From NCBI RefSeq assembly GCF_001039275.2, contig NZ_CP030117.1, positions 1,385,501-1,449,500 of the forward strand: DNA of 64,000 nucleotides, written 5' to 3'. The notes below the pieces were generated by a model. The model searched no databases and was not told where the DNA came from. It saw only the letters and a program-made list of their open reading frames with translations. The stretch comes from Brevibacillus brevis. Lineage in GTDB: Bacteria; Bacillota; Bacilli; Brevibacillales; Brevibacillaceae. The stretch's first letter is position 1, and every line of letters starts with the position of its first letter. Positions 55,833 through 64,000 of this stretch are shown in pieces. A program made the translations under genes and the position numbers.

Positions 55833-56663
55833 ATGCCAGAATTGCCGGAGGTAGAAACCGTCGTACGGACTCTGCGTGGCTTGGTTATGGGAAAAACGAT
55901 TGAGAGAGTAAGTGTTCATTTGGCGCGTATTGTGCGTCAGCCAGATGACGTGGAAGCTTTCAAATCTCTCTTGGTGGGACAAACCATTCAGGATATCCAA
56001 CGGCGGGCAAAATTCATTCAGTTTTTCTTAAACGAGGATGTGCTCGTGTCCCATCTGCGTATGGAAGGGCGCTATGGCGTGTATCAAGCGGATGATCCCG
56101 TTGAGAAGCATACCCATGTCGTCTTCCATTTTACGGACGGAACGGAGCTGCGTTATCGGGATGTTCGCCAGTTCGGGACGATGGATTTGTTCCCCAAGGG
56201 GAAGGAAACAACCGTTGGACCTTTGGCAAAACTGGGGGTAGAACCGCTAGATAAAAGTTTCACTCCAGAAGTTTTGGGGAAATTGTTAAAAGGACGGTCA
56301 ACAAAAATTAAGCCGCTTCTCCTAAACCAGGAATGTATTGTAGGACTGGGGAATATTTATGTGGACGAGTCACTCTTTAAAGCAGGCATTCATCCGGAGA
56401 AACCAGCAGGAAAGCTGACAGATAAAGAAGTTGTCCGACTGCACGAAAGCATCGTCTCTACTTTGCAAGAAGCGGTAGAACAAGGTGGTAGCTCCATCAA
56501 GTCGTATGTGAACGGACAAGGCGAGATGGGTATGTTCCAGCAATCTCTATTAGTTTATGGACGAAAAGACGAGTCGTGTACCAAGTGCGGGGCCGAAATC
56601 ATTCGGTTTGTAGTCGGCGGCAGAGGGACGCATATTTGCCCGGACTGCCAAAAGTTATCGTAG
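55833..56663 (+). CDS. mutM: Formamidopyrimidine-DNA glycosylase
   Basis: MutM removes 8-oxoguanine and formamidopyrimidines and cleaves the abasic site. The 276-residue protein begins MPELPEVETV, with catalytic Pro2 and Glu3, has the conserved Lys in RRAKFIQFFL, the helix-two-turn-helix region (IVGLGNIYVDESLF) and a C-terminal zinc finger (CTKC and CPDC, 16 residues apart). GAGGAGG precedes the ATG. It is in the polA-mutM-coaE repair/CoA cluster. Confidence 0.96.
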   Translation: MPELPEVETVVRTLRGLVMGKTIERVSVHLARIVRQPDDVEAFKSLLVGQTIQDIQRRAKFIQFFLNEDVLVSHLRMEGRYGVYQADDPVEKHTHVVFHFTDGTELRYRDVRQFGTMDLFPKGKETTVGPLAKLGVEPLDKSFTPEVLGKLLKGRSTKIKPLLLNQECIVGLGNIYVDESLFKAGIHPEKPAGKLTDKEVVRLHESIVSTLQEAVEQGGSSIKSYVNGQGEMGMFQQSLLVYGRKDESCTKCGAEIIRFVVGGRGTHICPDCQKLS

Positions 56664-56687
56664 TTCGACCAAGGGAGGAGGATGGGC

Positions 56688-57290
56688 ATGATACTAGGGT
56701 TAACAGGCGGAATTGCCACTGGGAAAAGCACAGTGACAGGTATGCTTCGAGAGCGCGGAATTCCTGTCATTGACGCTGACCAAATCGCCAGAGAGGTCGT
56801 AGAACCAGGTAAACTGGCCTATGAAGCGATCGTGCGCCATTTTGGAAGAGAAATCCTATTGGAAGATGGTCAAATTGATCGGAAAAAACTAGGTGAAATC
56901 GTGTTTTCGGACGAGTCCGAGCGCCAAAAGCTGAACGCCATCGTCCATCCCGAGGTACGCCGCGTCATGCGGGAAGAGGCCGAAGCAGCAGAAGCGAATG
57001 GAGCCGAGATCGTCTTTATGGACATCCCTCTGCTGTATGAAAGCAAGCTTACACATATGGTAGAAAAAATCGTGGTCGTCTATGCGCCCTACGAGATGCA
57101 ATTGGCGAGAATGCTGGAGCGCGACGAATTGGAAGAAGAACAAGCACGAAAAAGACTGCGGGCGCAGTTTCCCATTGATCAGAAGAAGCAAGGCGCAGAC
57201 TTTTTGATCGATAATTCTGGTTCGCGTGAAGAAACCGAGCGTCAAGTGGAGGCCGTATTGGCCGCGATTCGATCGGAGCGTCAATCATGA
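56688..57290 (+). CDS. coaE: Dephospho-CoA kinase
   Basis: CoaE phosphorylates dephospho-CoA, the last step of CoA synthesis. The 200-residue protein has the P-loop LTGGIATGKSTV, the DADQIAREVV substrate motif and MDIPLLYESKL. GGGAGGAGG favours ATG 56688 over the in-frame ATG at 56682. The stop overlaps the next start by 4 bp (ATGA). ytaF, which lies between mutM and coaE in B. subtilis, is missing. Confidence 0.95.
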   Translation: MILGLTGGIATGKSTVTGMLRERGIPVIDADQIAREVVEPGKLAYEAIVRHFGREILLEDGQIDRKKLGEIVFSDESERQKLNAIVHPEVRRVMREEAEAAEANGAEIVFMDIPLLYESKLTHMVEKIVVVYAPYEMQLARMLERDELEEEQARKRLRAQFPIDQKKQGADFLIDNSGSREETERQVEAVLAAIRSERQS

Positions 57291-57850
57291 GTTTTGGCAA
57301 GCGTGCAGCATTGATCCTGCTCGTTTTGGCGAGTGTATTTCTGCTGCTAAACACGCCAGTGGTGTGGAAATGGATGTACCCGATCAAATATGAGCAACAG
57401 ATTGTGACTACTGCACTAAAATATGAGGTGGACCCTCATTTGGTATTGGCCGTCATTCGTTCCGAGAGTGGGTTTGCGACAGATCGCGTATCGAAAAAAG
57501 GTGCGGTCGGGCTCATGCAAATCATGCCGGATACAGCGCAGTGGATCGTCAAGGAGGCAGGCTTCCGTCCAAAGGACAGCGAATACTTGTACGACCCTAT
57601 CATGAACATCGAGATTGGGACATGGTATCTCGATTTTTTGCTGTCCCGCTATGATGGCGATATCGTCAAAGTCATTGCCGCCTACAATGCCGGTCCGGGC
57701 AAAGTAAACGGATGGCTCGCGAGTGAGCAATGGAACGGATCTCGAGACACAATTGAGGACATTCCATATGGGGAGACCCGTCAATATGTCCAGCGAGTGC
57801 TCTATTATCATGATCGTTATAAAAATATATACGACTTTCAATTACGTTAA
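57287..57850 (+). CDS. Lytic transglycosylase (SLT domain)
   Basis: The 187-residue protein has an N-terminal membrane segment (ALILLVLASVFLLL) and an SLT domain: catalytic Glu in VIRSESGFATDRVSKKGAVGLMQIMPDTAQ, and the conserved AYNAGPGKVNGWL. It cleaves the glycan strand of peptidoglycan, forming anhydromuramic ends, from the outer face of the membrane. It is coupled to coaE by an ATGA overlap and ends with a strong terminator. Confidence 0.93.
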   Translation: MSFGKRAALILLVLASVFLLLNTPVVWKWMYPIKYEQQIVTTALKYEVDPHLVLAVIRSESGFATDRVSKKGAVGLMQIMPDTAQWIVKEAGFRPKDSEYLYDPIMNIEIGTWYLDFLLSRYDGDIVKVIAAYNAGPGKVNGWLASEQWNGSRDTIEDIPYGETRQYVQRVLYYHDRYKNIYDFQLR

Positions 57851-57858
57851 AAATCATG

Positions 57859-57895
57859 AAAAGCCGCTTTCTTACTGATAAGAGAGCGGCTTTTT
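57859..57895 (+). terminator. Intrinsic terminator after the transglycosylase gene
   Basis: AAAAGCCGCT-TCTT pairs with AAGA-AGCGGCTTTTT, followed by a long T-rich stretch. Confidence 0.92.
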
Positions 57896-57950
57896 CTTCT
57901 TTTTTTGGGTAGGGTAAATCGTCCAAATATTTATTTTTCAGTAAAACACA

Positions 57951-57978
57951 TTGATAATTGTGTCATACTTATTATAAT
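57951..57978 (+). promoter_or_regulatory. gapB promoter with a CcpN-type operator
   Basis: TTGATA (57951-57956), a 16-bp spacer and TATAAT (57973-57978) form the promoter. The spacer holds TGTGTCATACT (57959-57969), an exact fit to the B. subtilis CcpN consensus TRTGHYATAYW, placed so that a bound repressor would contact both promoter elements. Confidence 0.75.
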
Positions 57979-58024
57979 AAAAGTATCAGATAAGCGTAAC
58001 TCAATTCGAAAGGGGTTTCTATAT

Positions 58025-59071
58025 ATGACAATTAAAATCGGTATTAATGGTTTCGGACGAATTGGCCGCATGGTATTCCGCCGCGCTATCCAGGACCCCA
58101 ACATTGAAATCGTTGCAATCAACGCCAGCTATCCAGCGGAGACGCTTGCACATTTGTTGAAATATGACACGATCCACGGACGCCTGCAAAATAAAGTAGA
58201 AGTCCAAGACAACAAGATTATCGTAGATGGAAAAGCAACAGTTGTCCTGTCTGACCGTGATCCGCTGAAGCTGCCTTGGGGTGACCTCGGAGTAGAGATC
58301 GTTGTGGAAGCTACAGGCAAGTTCAACAATCGCGAAGGCGCTGGCAAGCACCTGCAAAGCGGTGCGAAAAAAGTTGTGATTACAGCACCAGCGAAAGAAG
58401 AAGACGTGACAATCGTGATGGGTGTAAACGAAGGCACCTACGACCATGCGAATCACCACATTATCTCCAATGCTTCCTGCACGACCAACTGTCTCGCACC
58501 TGTGGCAAAAGTGCTCAACGATGCATTCGGTATCGAACAAGGTCTCATGACTACCATTCACTCGTTTACAAACGATCAGGTGAATCTCGACAATCCGCAT
58601 AAAGACCTGCGTCGTGCACGTGCAGCTAGCGAGTCCATCATTCCAACGACGACAGGAGCTGCTCGTGCAGTAGGAATCGTTCTGCCAGAATTGAATGGCA
58701 AGCTGAATGGATTTTCACTTCGCGTACCGACTCCAAACGTATCTGTAGTAGACTTGGTGATCAATACGAAGAAGCCTGTTACATTGGACGAAGTAAACCG
58801 TGTCCTGCGTGAAGCGAGCGAAGGCAGCATGAAAGGCTACCTCGAGTTCTGCGACGAGCCCCTCGTATCCAGCGATTTCAATGGCAACGACCACTCCTCG
58901 ATCATCGACGGTCTGTCTACGATGGTAATGGGAGACAATCAGGTGAAAGTGATTGCTTGGTACGATAACGAGTGGGGCTACTCCTGCCGAGTCGTAGACT
59001 TGGTTCGCCACGTGTCCGAGCAGCACAATCAAGCTGCAACAAAAGAAGCAGCCGCTGTTGGTGTAAAATAA
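58025..59071 (+). CDS. gapB: Glyceraldehyde-3-phosphate dehydrogenase, gluconeogenic GapB type
   Basis: The 348-residue protein has the Rossmann start KIGINGFGRIGRMVFRRA, the catalytic Cys in SNASCTTNCLAP, and PHKDLRRARAASESIIPTTTGAA. The NASYPAETLAHLLKYDTIHGR segment, which lacks the NAD-selecting Asp pattern of GapA, and the overall similarity to B. subtilis GapB indicate the NADP-preferring gluconeogenic enzyme. ATG 58025 follows GAAAGGGG; the longer frame starts inside the promoter. Repression on sugars through CcpN is likely. Confidence 0.94.
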   Translation: MTIKIGINGFGRIGRMVFRRAIQDPNIEIVAINASYPAETLAHLLKYDTIHGRLQNKVEVQDNKIIVDGKATVVLSDRDPLKLPWGDLGVEIVVEATGKFNNREGAGKHLQSGAKKVVITAPAKEEDVTIVMGVNEGTYDHANHHIISNASCTTNCLAPVAKVLNDAFGIEQGLMTTIHSFTNDQVNLDNPHKDLRRARAASESIIPTTTGAARAVGIVLPELNGKLNGFSLRVPTPNVSVVDLVINTKKPVTLDEVNRVLREASEGSMKGYLEFCDEPLVSSDFNGNDHSSIIDGLSTMVMGDNQVKVIAWYDNEWGYSCRVVDLVRHVSEQHNQAATKEAAAVGVK

Positions 59072-59082
59072 GTAACATAAAC

Positions 59083-59118
59083 AAAACCCCTTTGCCGAAT
59101 TTCGAGCAAAGGGGTTTT
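59083..59118. terminator. Bidirectional intrinsic terminator between gapB and the HD-GYP gene
   Basis: AAAACCCCTTTGC pairs with GCAAAGGGGTTTT around a 10-base loop, between convergent genes. Confidence 0.93.
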
Positions 59119-59132
59119 TGGTTGCTTCGTAT

Positions 59133-60266
59133 TTACGATGAAGTAGGAGATTCTTCTAATGAGTTCACGTTAAACAGATCATCATCTTCAAAGCCGACAA
59201 TAAACAGTCGGATGTTCGCCTTGAGATCGAGGTCATAAGGGCTAGGAACATCGTTTCCTCGGCCGTCCTTTAACACTCGTACAGTGGGACGATGCGAATA
59301 GTCTGGATCAACCCGACTCACTACCCCGACTTCTCCGGTATTCAAAACGACGCTGCTTCCAATCGGGAAGATAGCAATGTGCTTGATAAAGGCATTTACG
59401 AGATGATGCTCGAACAGCGTACCGCCAGAGCCTAGCAGGTACTCGACAGCATCCTGTGGCATGTACCGCTTACGCCATGGACGTGGGGAAGTTAATGAGT
59501 CATAAATATCACAGAGACCGACGATTTGTGCAAATTCGTGAATTTGTTTGCCGGATAATCCCTGTGGATAGCCGCTTCCATTTAGCCGTTCATGGTGCTG
59601 CAAGCAGACGTGTGCTGACAAAAGCGAGATGTCATGCTGCTTTCGCAACAAATTAAAGCCAAGCATCGTGTGCTGTTTGGCGATTTCCTTCTCTTCGTCC
59701 GTCCAACGCTCTGTTTTTAGCAACAGCTCTTCAGGCAGGCTCACTTTGCCAATATCGTGCAGCATGGCGCCTACCCCTAGGTTTATGAGCTGTGTGCGAT
59801 TGTAGCCCAGAGACATGCCCACAGCAGTCGCCAGCACGGCCACATTCACGGAGTGATGGTATAGGGATGGCGAATGAGAAGAGATCGTCGTCAAATGTCC
59901 AACCATTTGCTTGTTTTGCATCAGGTCGTCCAAAATAGAACTAAAGGCACGCTGAAAATGAAGGCCCATTTCTTTTAAAGAAATTTTCCGGGCCAGCTTG
60001 TTTGAGTTTGTAATTTGTTTGATCGTCTTCTCGATGGCTTCCACAGCTACTTGTCTGGTTTGCGGGCGAATTACTTCTTCCACAACGATGTCATTGGTGC
60101 GGGGATCATCGATATACACCGAATCAACACCAGCTCGCTCTAATCCGGAGATGAGTCGCTCCGTTAATTGCATACCGGTTCCAAGTAGCACCTTTCCATC
60201 ATCTGTGAAGACCGTACGTCCCAATTTCATTCCTGGCTGTAGGTGCTTTAAAGATACTAAACGCAT
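59133..60266 (-). CDS. HD-GYP domain protein, probable cyclic-di-GMP phosphodiesterase
   Basis: The 377-residue protein has an N-terminal beta domain (LQPGMKLGRTVFTDDGKVLLGTG), an HD-GYP domain (about 130-300) with YHHSVNVAVLATAVG, LHDIGKVSLPEELL, HHERLNGSGYPQGLSG and CDIYDSLTS, and a C-terminal beta segment. HD-GYP proteins hydrolyse cyclic di-GMP in the cytosol. The HD and GYP residues are intact, so activity is likely. ATG 60266 follows GGAGGGAT. In B. subtilis speD lies at this position. Confidence 0.91.
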   Translation of the reverse strand: MRLVSLKHLQPGMKLGRTVFTDDGKVLLGTGMQLTERLISGLERAGVDSVYIDDPRTNDIVVEEVIRPQTRQVAVEAIEKTIKQITNSNKLARKISLKEMGLHFQRAFSSILDDLMQNKQMVGHLTTISSHSPSLYHHSVNVAVLATAVGMSLGYNRTQLINLGVGAMLHDIGKVSLPEELLLKTERWTDEEKEIAKQHTMLGFNLLRKQHDISLLSAHVCLQHHERLNGSGYPQGLSGKQIHEFAQIVGLCDIYDSLTSPRPWRKRYMPQDAVEYLLGSGGTLFEHHLVNAFIKHIAIFPIGSSVVLNTGEVGVVSRVDPDYSHRPTVRVLKDGRGNDVPSPYDLDLKANIRLFIVGFEDDDLFNVNSLEESPTSS

Positions 60267-60403
60267 GACTATCCCTCCAACAGTACCATAATTGTACTCC
60301 ATTCGACTTATGCTTTAAATAGGTACAAGGATTGACTTGACTTCTGACAGGAATATGAGGGACACTGTAGACAAGTATTGTCAGTATTGGAGTTGATTCT
60401 GAT

Positions 60404-60883
60404 ATGCGTTGTCCATTTTGCGAATATAATGGGACCAGAGTCCTGGATTCACGTCCTTTCAATCATAATAAATCCATTCGTCGTCGCCGTGAGTGCGAAG
60501 CCTGCGAGCGCCGTTTTACTACCTTTGAAATGGTAGAAGAAACACCTTTGTTAATTGTGAAAAAGGACGGAACACGCGAGGAATTCAGTCGAGACAAGAT
60601 ATTGCGTGGGTTGGTGCGTGCTTGCGAAAAGCGTCCTGTACCGTTGGAAGTGCTTGAAAATGTAGTGAACGACATTGAAAAAGAACTGCGTAGCTGCGGG
60701 CAAGCAGAGATCCCGAGTAATGACGTTGGGGAGAAGGTCATGGAGCGTTTATACCATGTCGATGAGGTCGCCTATGTGCGATTCGCCTCTGTATACCGTC
60801 AATTCAAAGATATCAATGTATTTATGAAAGAGCTGGAAGAGCTATTGGCACAAGCGCGAAGCAGCTCGTTTCCAAAAGAATAG
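60404..60883 (+). CDS. nrdR: Transcriptional repressor NrdR
   Basis: NrdR senses ATP/dATP and represses ribonucleotide reductase genes. The 159-residue protein has the zinc ribbon (Cys3, Cys6, Cys31, Cys34, with RRRRECEAC) and an ATP-cone domain (about 49-139, [28 protein letters not shown]). The likely target, nrdJ, is in this window with two NrdR-type boxes. TTGGAG precedes the ATG. It comes before dnaB-dnaI, as in B. subtilis. Confidence 0.96.
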   Translation: MRCPFCEYNGTRVLDSRPFNHNKSIRRRRECEACERRFTTFEMVEETPLLIVKKDGTREEFSRDKILRGLVRACEKRPVPLEVLENVVNDIEKELRSCGQAEIPSNDVGEKVMERLYHVDEVAYVRFASVYRQFKDINVFMKELEELLAQARSSSFPKE

Positions 60884-61034
60884 ATAAGCTTTTTCTACCA
60901 GACTCGCACCTTCTCTCTCGCTCTTGCGGCCAATCCGCCAGGGCTTCTTTGGCTTTCCAACTGATTTTTCCGCGAATGAATGGATAGTCGTGCTATAATA
61001 AAAAAATCGAATTTTGTCAGGAAGGAAAGATCTG

Positions 61035-62474
61035 ATGCGTCGTTTAGTTTGGAACGAGTTGTTGCCGAAGGATCGTTATCTGGTGCGGATGGCAAGACCG
61101 ATTGGCTTTGCCGAAATGGGCTTTGTTACGCAGCTATATTTGCCGATCATCGGTGTCGAATCGTACGCTCTCTACCAACTGCTCGTCCATGGCGTGCAGG
61201 AAGTGAGCGGAGCCTCCTCGGAGGGGACCCATCGCAGTTTGATGCTGACGACTTCGCTTTCTCTGGATCGGCTATTGGATGCGCGTGAACGTCTGGAGGC
61301 TATCGGGCTAGTCGAGGTGCGCCGCAGGGAAAATCAGCAGCGTGACTATTATTACGAGTATTTGATCAAACCGCCGCTTAGTCCGGCTGAATTTTTTGCA
61401 GACTATGTACTGTCGTTGATGTTGTTAAACAAAATCGAAAACGTTCGCTATTCGCAATTGCGCCAGCATTATGCAGATACGCTTGGCAGTCAGTTGGATC
61501 AAGAATACTCCATTGTGGAAAACGTCACGAAAGACTTCCATGATGTGTTCCAGTCGTTGAAACCATCGGAGCTGGAAGTGAAAAAAGGATCGGAGCGCGA
61601 TCAGTTTTTAACCGAGATGGACACCAGCTTCCCGCAAGCGCCGATGAAATCTGGCTACGAGGCACAGGTCAACCATTCGTTGAGTGTATCGTCACTGCGC
61701 TTGTACTTGCCGGATAATGCCGACTCGGTCAAAGTTTTAGAGGGCAAGAGCATGGAGCTGTTGTTCTCGCTTTGCCATTTCTATCAGTTGGACAGCTGGG
61801 GGATGGGGCAGGAGCTGCGTGATTGGACGCTATACAAATCGGATCGGAGTTTGGACGGAGAAGTTTTGCGCAAGCGTTTGGTACAACGCTACACAGAAGA
61901 CAAGCTGTACCGAACGGCGCCTGCAACGGACACGACAGAGGATGGCTTTGGACCTGGTCGCTTGCCAGAGCCAGGCAGTGAAGCCTTTATTCGTGCTTGT
62001 CGCCAGTTATCTCCGGTGACCCTGCTGGAAAAAGTCGTCGGTGGCAGAATCAGCAAGGTGTTTTTGGAACGGGCTGAAACGCTTGTATTTGCGGATGGGA
62101 TGCAGCCGGAAGTCGTCAATGCGCTTTTGCTCCATACGCTAGCCAGCATGCAAATGGAGCTGCCAAAAGCGTACATGGAGACGATTCGTGACAGTTGGAA
62201 AGCGAAGCGGATCGCGACAGTTGACGAGGCAGTCAAGCAGATCCTCGAACGTGCGGATCAACGGGCACAAACAGCCGAGAAGGCTAAAACGGGCAAGAAG
62301 GAATCGGCCCCTGTCAGACGCAACGGTAGAGCTATCTTGCAGGACAAGCTACCAGCTTCTGTCGAGTGGCAGTTGTCGCAGGAAAAAAACGCATCCGACG
62401 CTGAAAAGAAACAGTCCATTCAGGATTTTCCAGACTTGCAGAAAAGACTGGAAACCTTGCGAAAACGGAAATAA
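61035..62474 (+). CDS. dnaB: Replication initiation and membrane attachment protein DnaB
   Basis: The 479-residue protein is the Bacillus-type DnaB helicase-loader partner, not the helicase. It starts WNELLPKDRYLVRMARPI, has an N-terminal winged-helix dimerisation domain (about 1-120) and a DnaD-like C-terminal domain (about 320-410, ATVDEAVKQILERA). ATG 61035 follows GGAAGGAAAG. Together with DnaD and DnaI it loads the DnaC helicase at oriC or at restarted forks. dnaI follows 15 bp later. Confidence 0.92.
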   Translation: MRRLVWNELLPKDRYLVRMARPIGFAEMGFVTQLYLPIIGVESYALYQLLVHGVQEVSGASSEGTHRSLMLTTSLSLDRLLDARERLEAIGLVEVRRRENQQRDYYYEYLIKPPLSPAEFFADYVLSLMLLNKIENVRYSQLRQHYADTLGSQLDQEYSIVENVTKDFHDVFQSLKPSELEVKKGSERDQFLTEMDTSFPQAPMKSGYEAQVNHSLSVSSLRLYLPDNADSVKVLEGKSMELLFSLCHFYQLDSWGMGQELRDWTLYKSDRSLDGEVLRKRLVQRYTEDKLYRTAPATDTTEDGFGPGRLPEPGSEAFIRACRQLSPVTLLEKVVGGRISKVFLERAETLVFADGMQPEVVNALLLHTLASMQMELPKAYMETIRDSWKAKRIATVDEAVKQILERADQRAQTAEKAKTGKKESAPVRRNGRAILQDKLPASVEWQLSQEKNASDAEKKQSIQDFPDLQKRLETLRKRK

Positions 62475-62489
62475 GGAGTGTGAGGGAAC

Positions 62490-63422
62490 GTGGAATCTAT
62501 CAGTGAGTTCATGCAAGAGCTCGCCAAACGAACGCCGCGTCAGTTGCTGACACCGGATCAGCAGTTAGATAAAATGTTCCGTTCGTCAGCCTATTTAAAA
62601 GCATTTCAACAAGAGCATCCCGCATTGACCAGGGACGATTACCTTCGCTCGCTCTCCAACATCTATACGGCAGTAAAGGAGCAGTATTGGTGTGAGCGTT
62701 GTCCGGGTCTTGGCGAATGCCCGAATTTGGTCAAGGGACATAGCACGCAATTGGAACTGGCACACCAACATATTATCAGCTCGATGACGCCCTGCTCCAA
62801 GCAACTGTCGCACGAGGAAGAGATTCGCCGCCGCCGATTGATGCGAAGCTATTACGTATCCGAAGAGACCTTGAACGCGAGCTTTGAGGGCTTGGTCATT
62901 GACTCCGGGAATTTTGCTACTGTAGATGCCGCGATTCAGTTCTGTGAAAAAGTCGGAACAGGCGAGCGGGTAAAAGGACTTTATCTGCACGGTCCGTTTG
63001 GGGTTGGAAAAAGCTACATCATGGGTGCAATTGGTCGTGAGCTCTCGGAGCGCAACGTCGCTTCCTTGCTGGTTTATGTGCCTGACTTTATCCGGGAGAT
63101 GAAGGATTCCATCTCGGATCAATCGTACGCGGGCAAGCTGGAGCTGCTGAAAGAAGTACCGGTATTGATCCTCGATGATATCGGCGCGGAGAACTTGACT
63201 CCATGGGTTCGTGACGAGATTTTGGGGGTTATATTGAATCAGCGGGCAAACAACCATTTGCCTACGCTGTTTACTTCGAATTACTCACTGAGTGAACTGC
63301 AAGAGCATTTGTCTATCTCCAACGGAAATCGGATCGAACAAACAAAAGCGGCTCGCATCATGGAGCGAATCCGCCATTTTGTCGACGTGTATGAAATTTT
63401 ACGCGAGAACCACCGTTCCTAG
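62490..63422 (+). CDS. dnaI: Helicase loader DnaI
   Basis: The 310-residue protein has an N-terminal helicase-binding zinc domain (WCERCPGLGECPNLVKGH) and a C-terminal AAA+ domain with Walker A GPFGVGKSYIMGAIG and Walker B PVLILDDIGAENLT, then the sensor region FTSNYSL. It loads the replicative helicase with ATP. The start is GTG 62490, after AAGGAG. The 3' end overlaps the convergent YdcF-like gene by 24 bp. Confidence 0.94.
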   Translation: MESISEFMQELAKRTPRQLLTPDQQLDKMFRSSAYLKAFQQEHPALTRDDYLRSLSNIYTAVKEQYWCERCPGLGECPNLVKGHSTQLELAHQHIISSMTPCSKQLSHEEEIRRRRLMRSYYVSEETLNASFEGLVIDSGNFATVDAAIQFCEKVGTGERVKGLYLHGPFGVGKSYIMGAIGRELSERNVASLLVYVPDFIREMKDSISDQSYAGKLELLKEVPVLILDDIGAENLTPWVRDEILGVILNQRANNHLPTLFTSNYSLSELQEHLSISNGNRIEQTKAARIMERIRHFVDVYEILRENHRS

Positions 63423-64000
63423 TACTTGTGTAAAGAGGCGAGAGAGCTCCCAATACGTGAGTGCGAGTACTTCTCTCGCCTTATGATACGGTCCAAACAG
63501 GACGTGTGACGTCGTCCCTACAGGTGAGGCGACAATTCCCAGTGAATCAGCCATGACCATTGCACGGGCTAAATGATAGTCGTGGCTGATGATCAGGGCG
63601 TCTTGAATATGATGTTCCTCCAAGATCTGCTGGCCGTACAGCAGGTTTTCGTATGTGCTGGTAGACTTGCTTTCTAGCAAAATGTCCTCTTCGGGAATTC
63701 CTTTGGCCACTAAGTAATTTCTGCTTACAGCAGCTTCCGTGATCGTTTTGCCTTCACCCAGGCCGCCTGTGACCAACAGCTTCGATACATAGCCTTCTTC
63801 ATACAGGGTCACCGCCTGTTCGAGACGTTCGCGCAGACCAGGACTAGGTCCCTCACCCCAGACTGCTGCACCGAGGACAATGCCGACGCTTGCGTGTCGT
63901 GCGTTGGCTTTCTCAATCGTCTGTTCGATACGATACCAGTTGTAGCCCGACCATATCAGACCGAGCAGCATGACACTCCCAAAGACTATCCATATCCCGC
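63399..64000 (-). CDS. YdcF-like (DUF218) membrane protein, partial at the window edge
   Basis: The frame is open to the right edge of the window, so the N-terminus is incomplete; the last part before the edge is hydrophobic (WIVFGSVMLLGLIWSGYNW). The DUF218 domain shows ASVGIVLGAAVWGEGPSPGLRERLEQAV, VTGGLGEGKTITEA, SKSTSTYENL and ALIISHDYHLARAM. Family members include SanA and ElyC, linked to envelope integrity; the reaction is unknown. It is convergent with dnaI and overlaps its end. Confidence 0.85.
   Translation of the reverse strand, partial: GIWIVFGSVMLLGLIWSGYNWYRIEQTIEKANARHASVGIVLGAAVWGEGPSPGLRERLEQAVTLYEEGYVSKLLVTGGLGEGKTITEAAVSRNYLVAKGIPEEDILLESKSTSTYENLLYGQQILEEHHIQDALIISHDYHLARAMVMADSLGIVASPVGTTSHVLFGPYHKAREVLALTYWELSRLFTQVLGTVVLA

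Overview
The window reads as chromosome of an aerobic, endospore-forming member of the Bacillota, most likely Brevibacillus or a close Paenibacillaceae relative. This is inference from gene content: a Bacillus-type block (ytoI, ytpI, dnaE, ytsJ, accDA, pfkA, pyk, fxsA, ytvI, citZ-icd-mdh, phoPR, polA, mutM, coaE, gapB, nrdR, dnaB, dnaI) in the Bacillus subtilis order, combined with sporulation genes, a B12-dependent class II ribonucleotide reductase, moderate GC and strong GGAGG-type ribosome binding sites. No rRNA, tRNA, CRISPR array, insertion sequence or prophage was seen.

Layout. (1) 1-6950: end of a nucleotide-sugar/cell-surface polysaccharide cluster with a UDP-sugar dehydrogenase (partial), glmS, a small protein, a GlmU-like enzyme without most of its acetyltransferase half, and two genes carrying three copies of one TIM-barrel-like domain. 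(2) 7000-14700: sporulation-linked block with a gamma-type SASP-like repeat protein, four tandem YheC/YheD ATP-grasp genes on the minus strand and divergent yheB. (3) 14900-28900: ytoI, an ArsR/DUF2087 regulator, ytpI, dnaE, malic enzyme, a GntR/FadR-type regulator, accDA, pfkA, pyk. (4) 29240-34270: nrdJ, thioesterase, fxsA, ytvI. (5) 34400-42100: citZ, icd, mdh, phoPR, phoU. (6) 42360-52990: accessory region with a P-loop ATPase, a VanW protein, an AT-rich secreted protein, a MarR-controlled efflux operon, an EamA transporter, a spore/cell-wall amidase and a polysaccharide deacetylase. (7) 53100-64000: polA, mutM, coaE, lytic transglycosylase, gapB, HD-GYP protein, nrdR, dnaB, dnaI and a partial YdcF-like gene.

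The genes fit together as glycolysis/gluconeogenesis (pfkA, pyk, gapB, ytsJ), TCA entry (citZ-icd-mdh), malonyl-CoA formation (accDA), DNA replication and dNTP supply (dnaE, polA, dnaB, dnaI, nrdJ, nrdR). Several regulatory sites can be read directly: paired NrdR-type boxes over the nrdJ promoter (nrdR is in the same window), a CcpN-type box in the gapB promoter, a FadR/GntR-type palindrome at the ytsJ promoter, a LexA-type box before dnaE and a MarR-type palindrome at the efflux operon.

The most unusual signal is a family of long intergenic inverted-repeat elements (type A about 200 bp, type B about 120-200 bp). Type A occurs four times, each just after an intrinsic terminator, and three times it is followed by a type B or B-like element. 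Arm sequences differ between copies with matching changes in the opposite arm, so the fold appears to be maintained.
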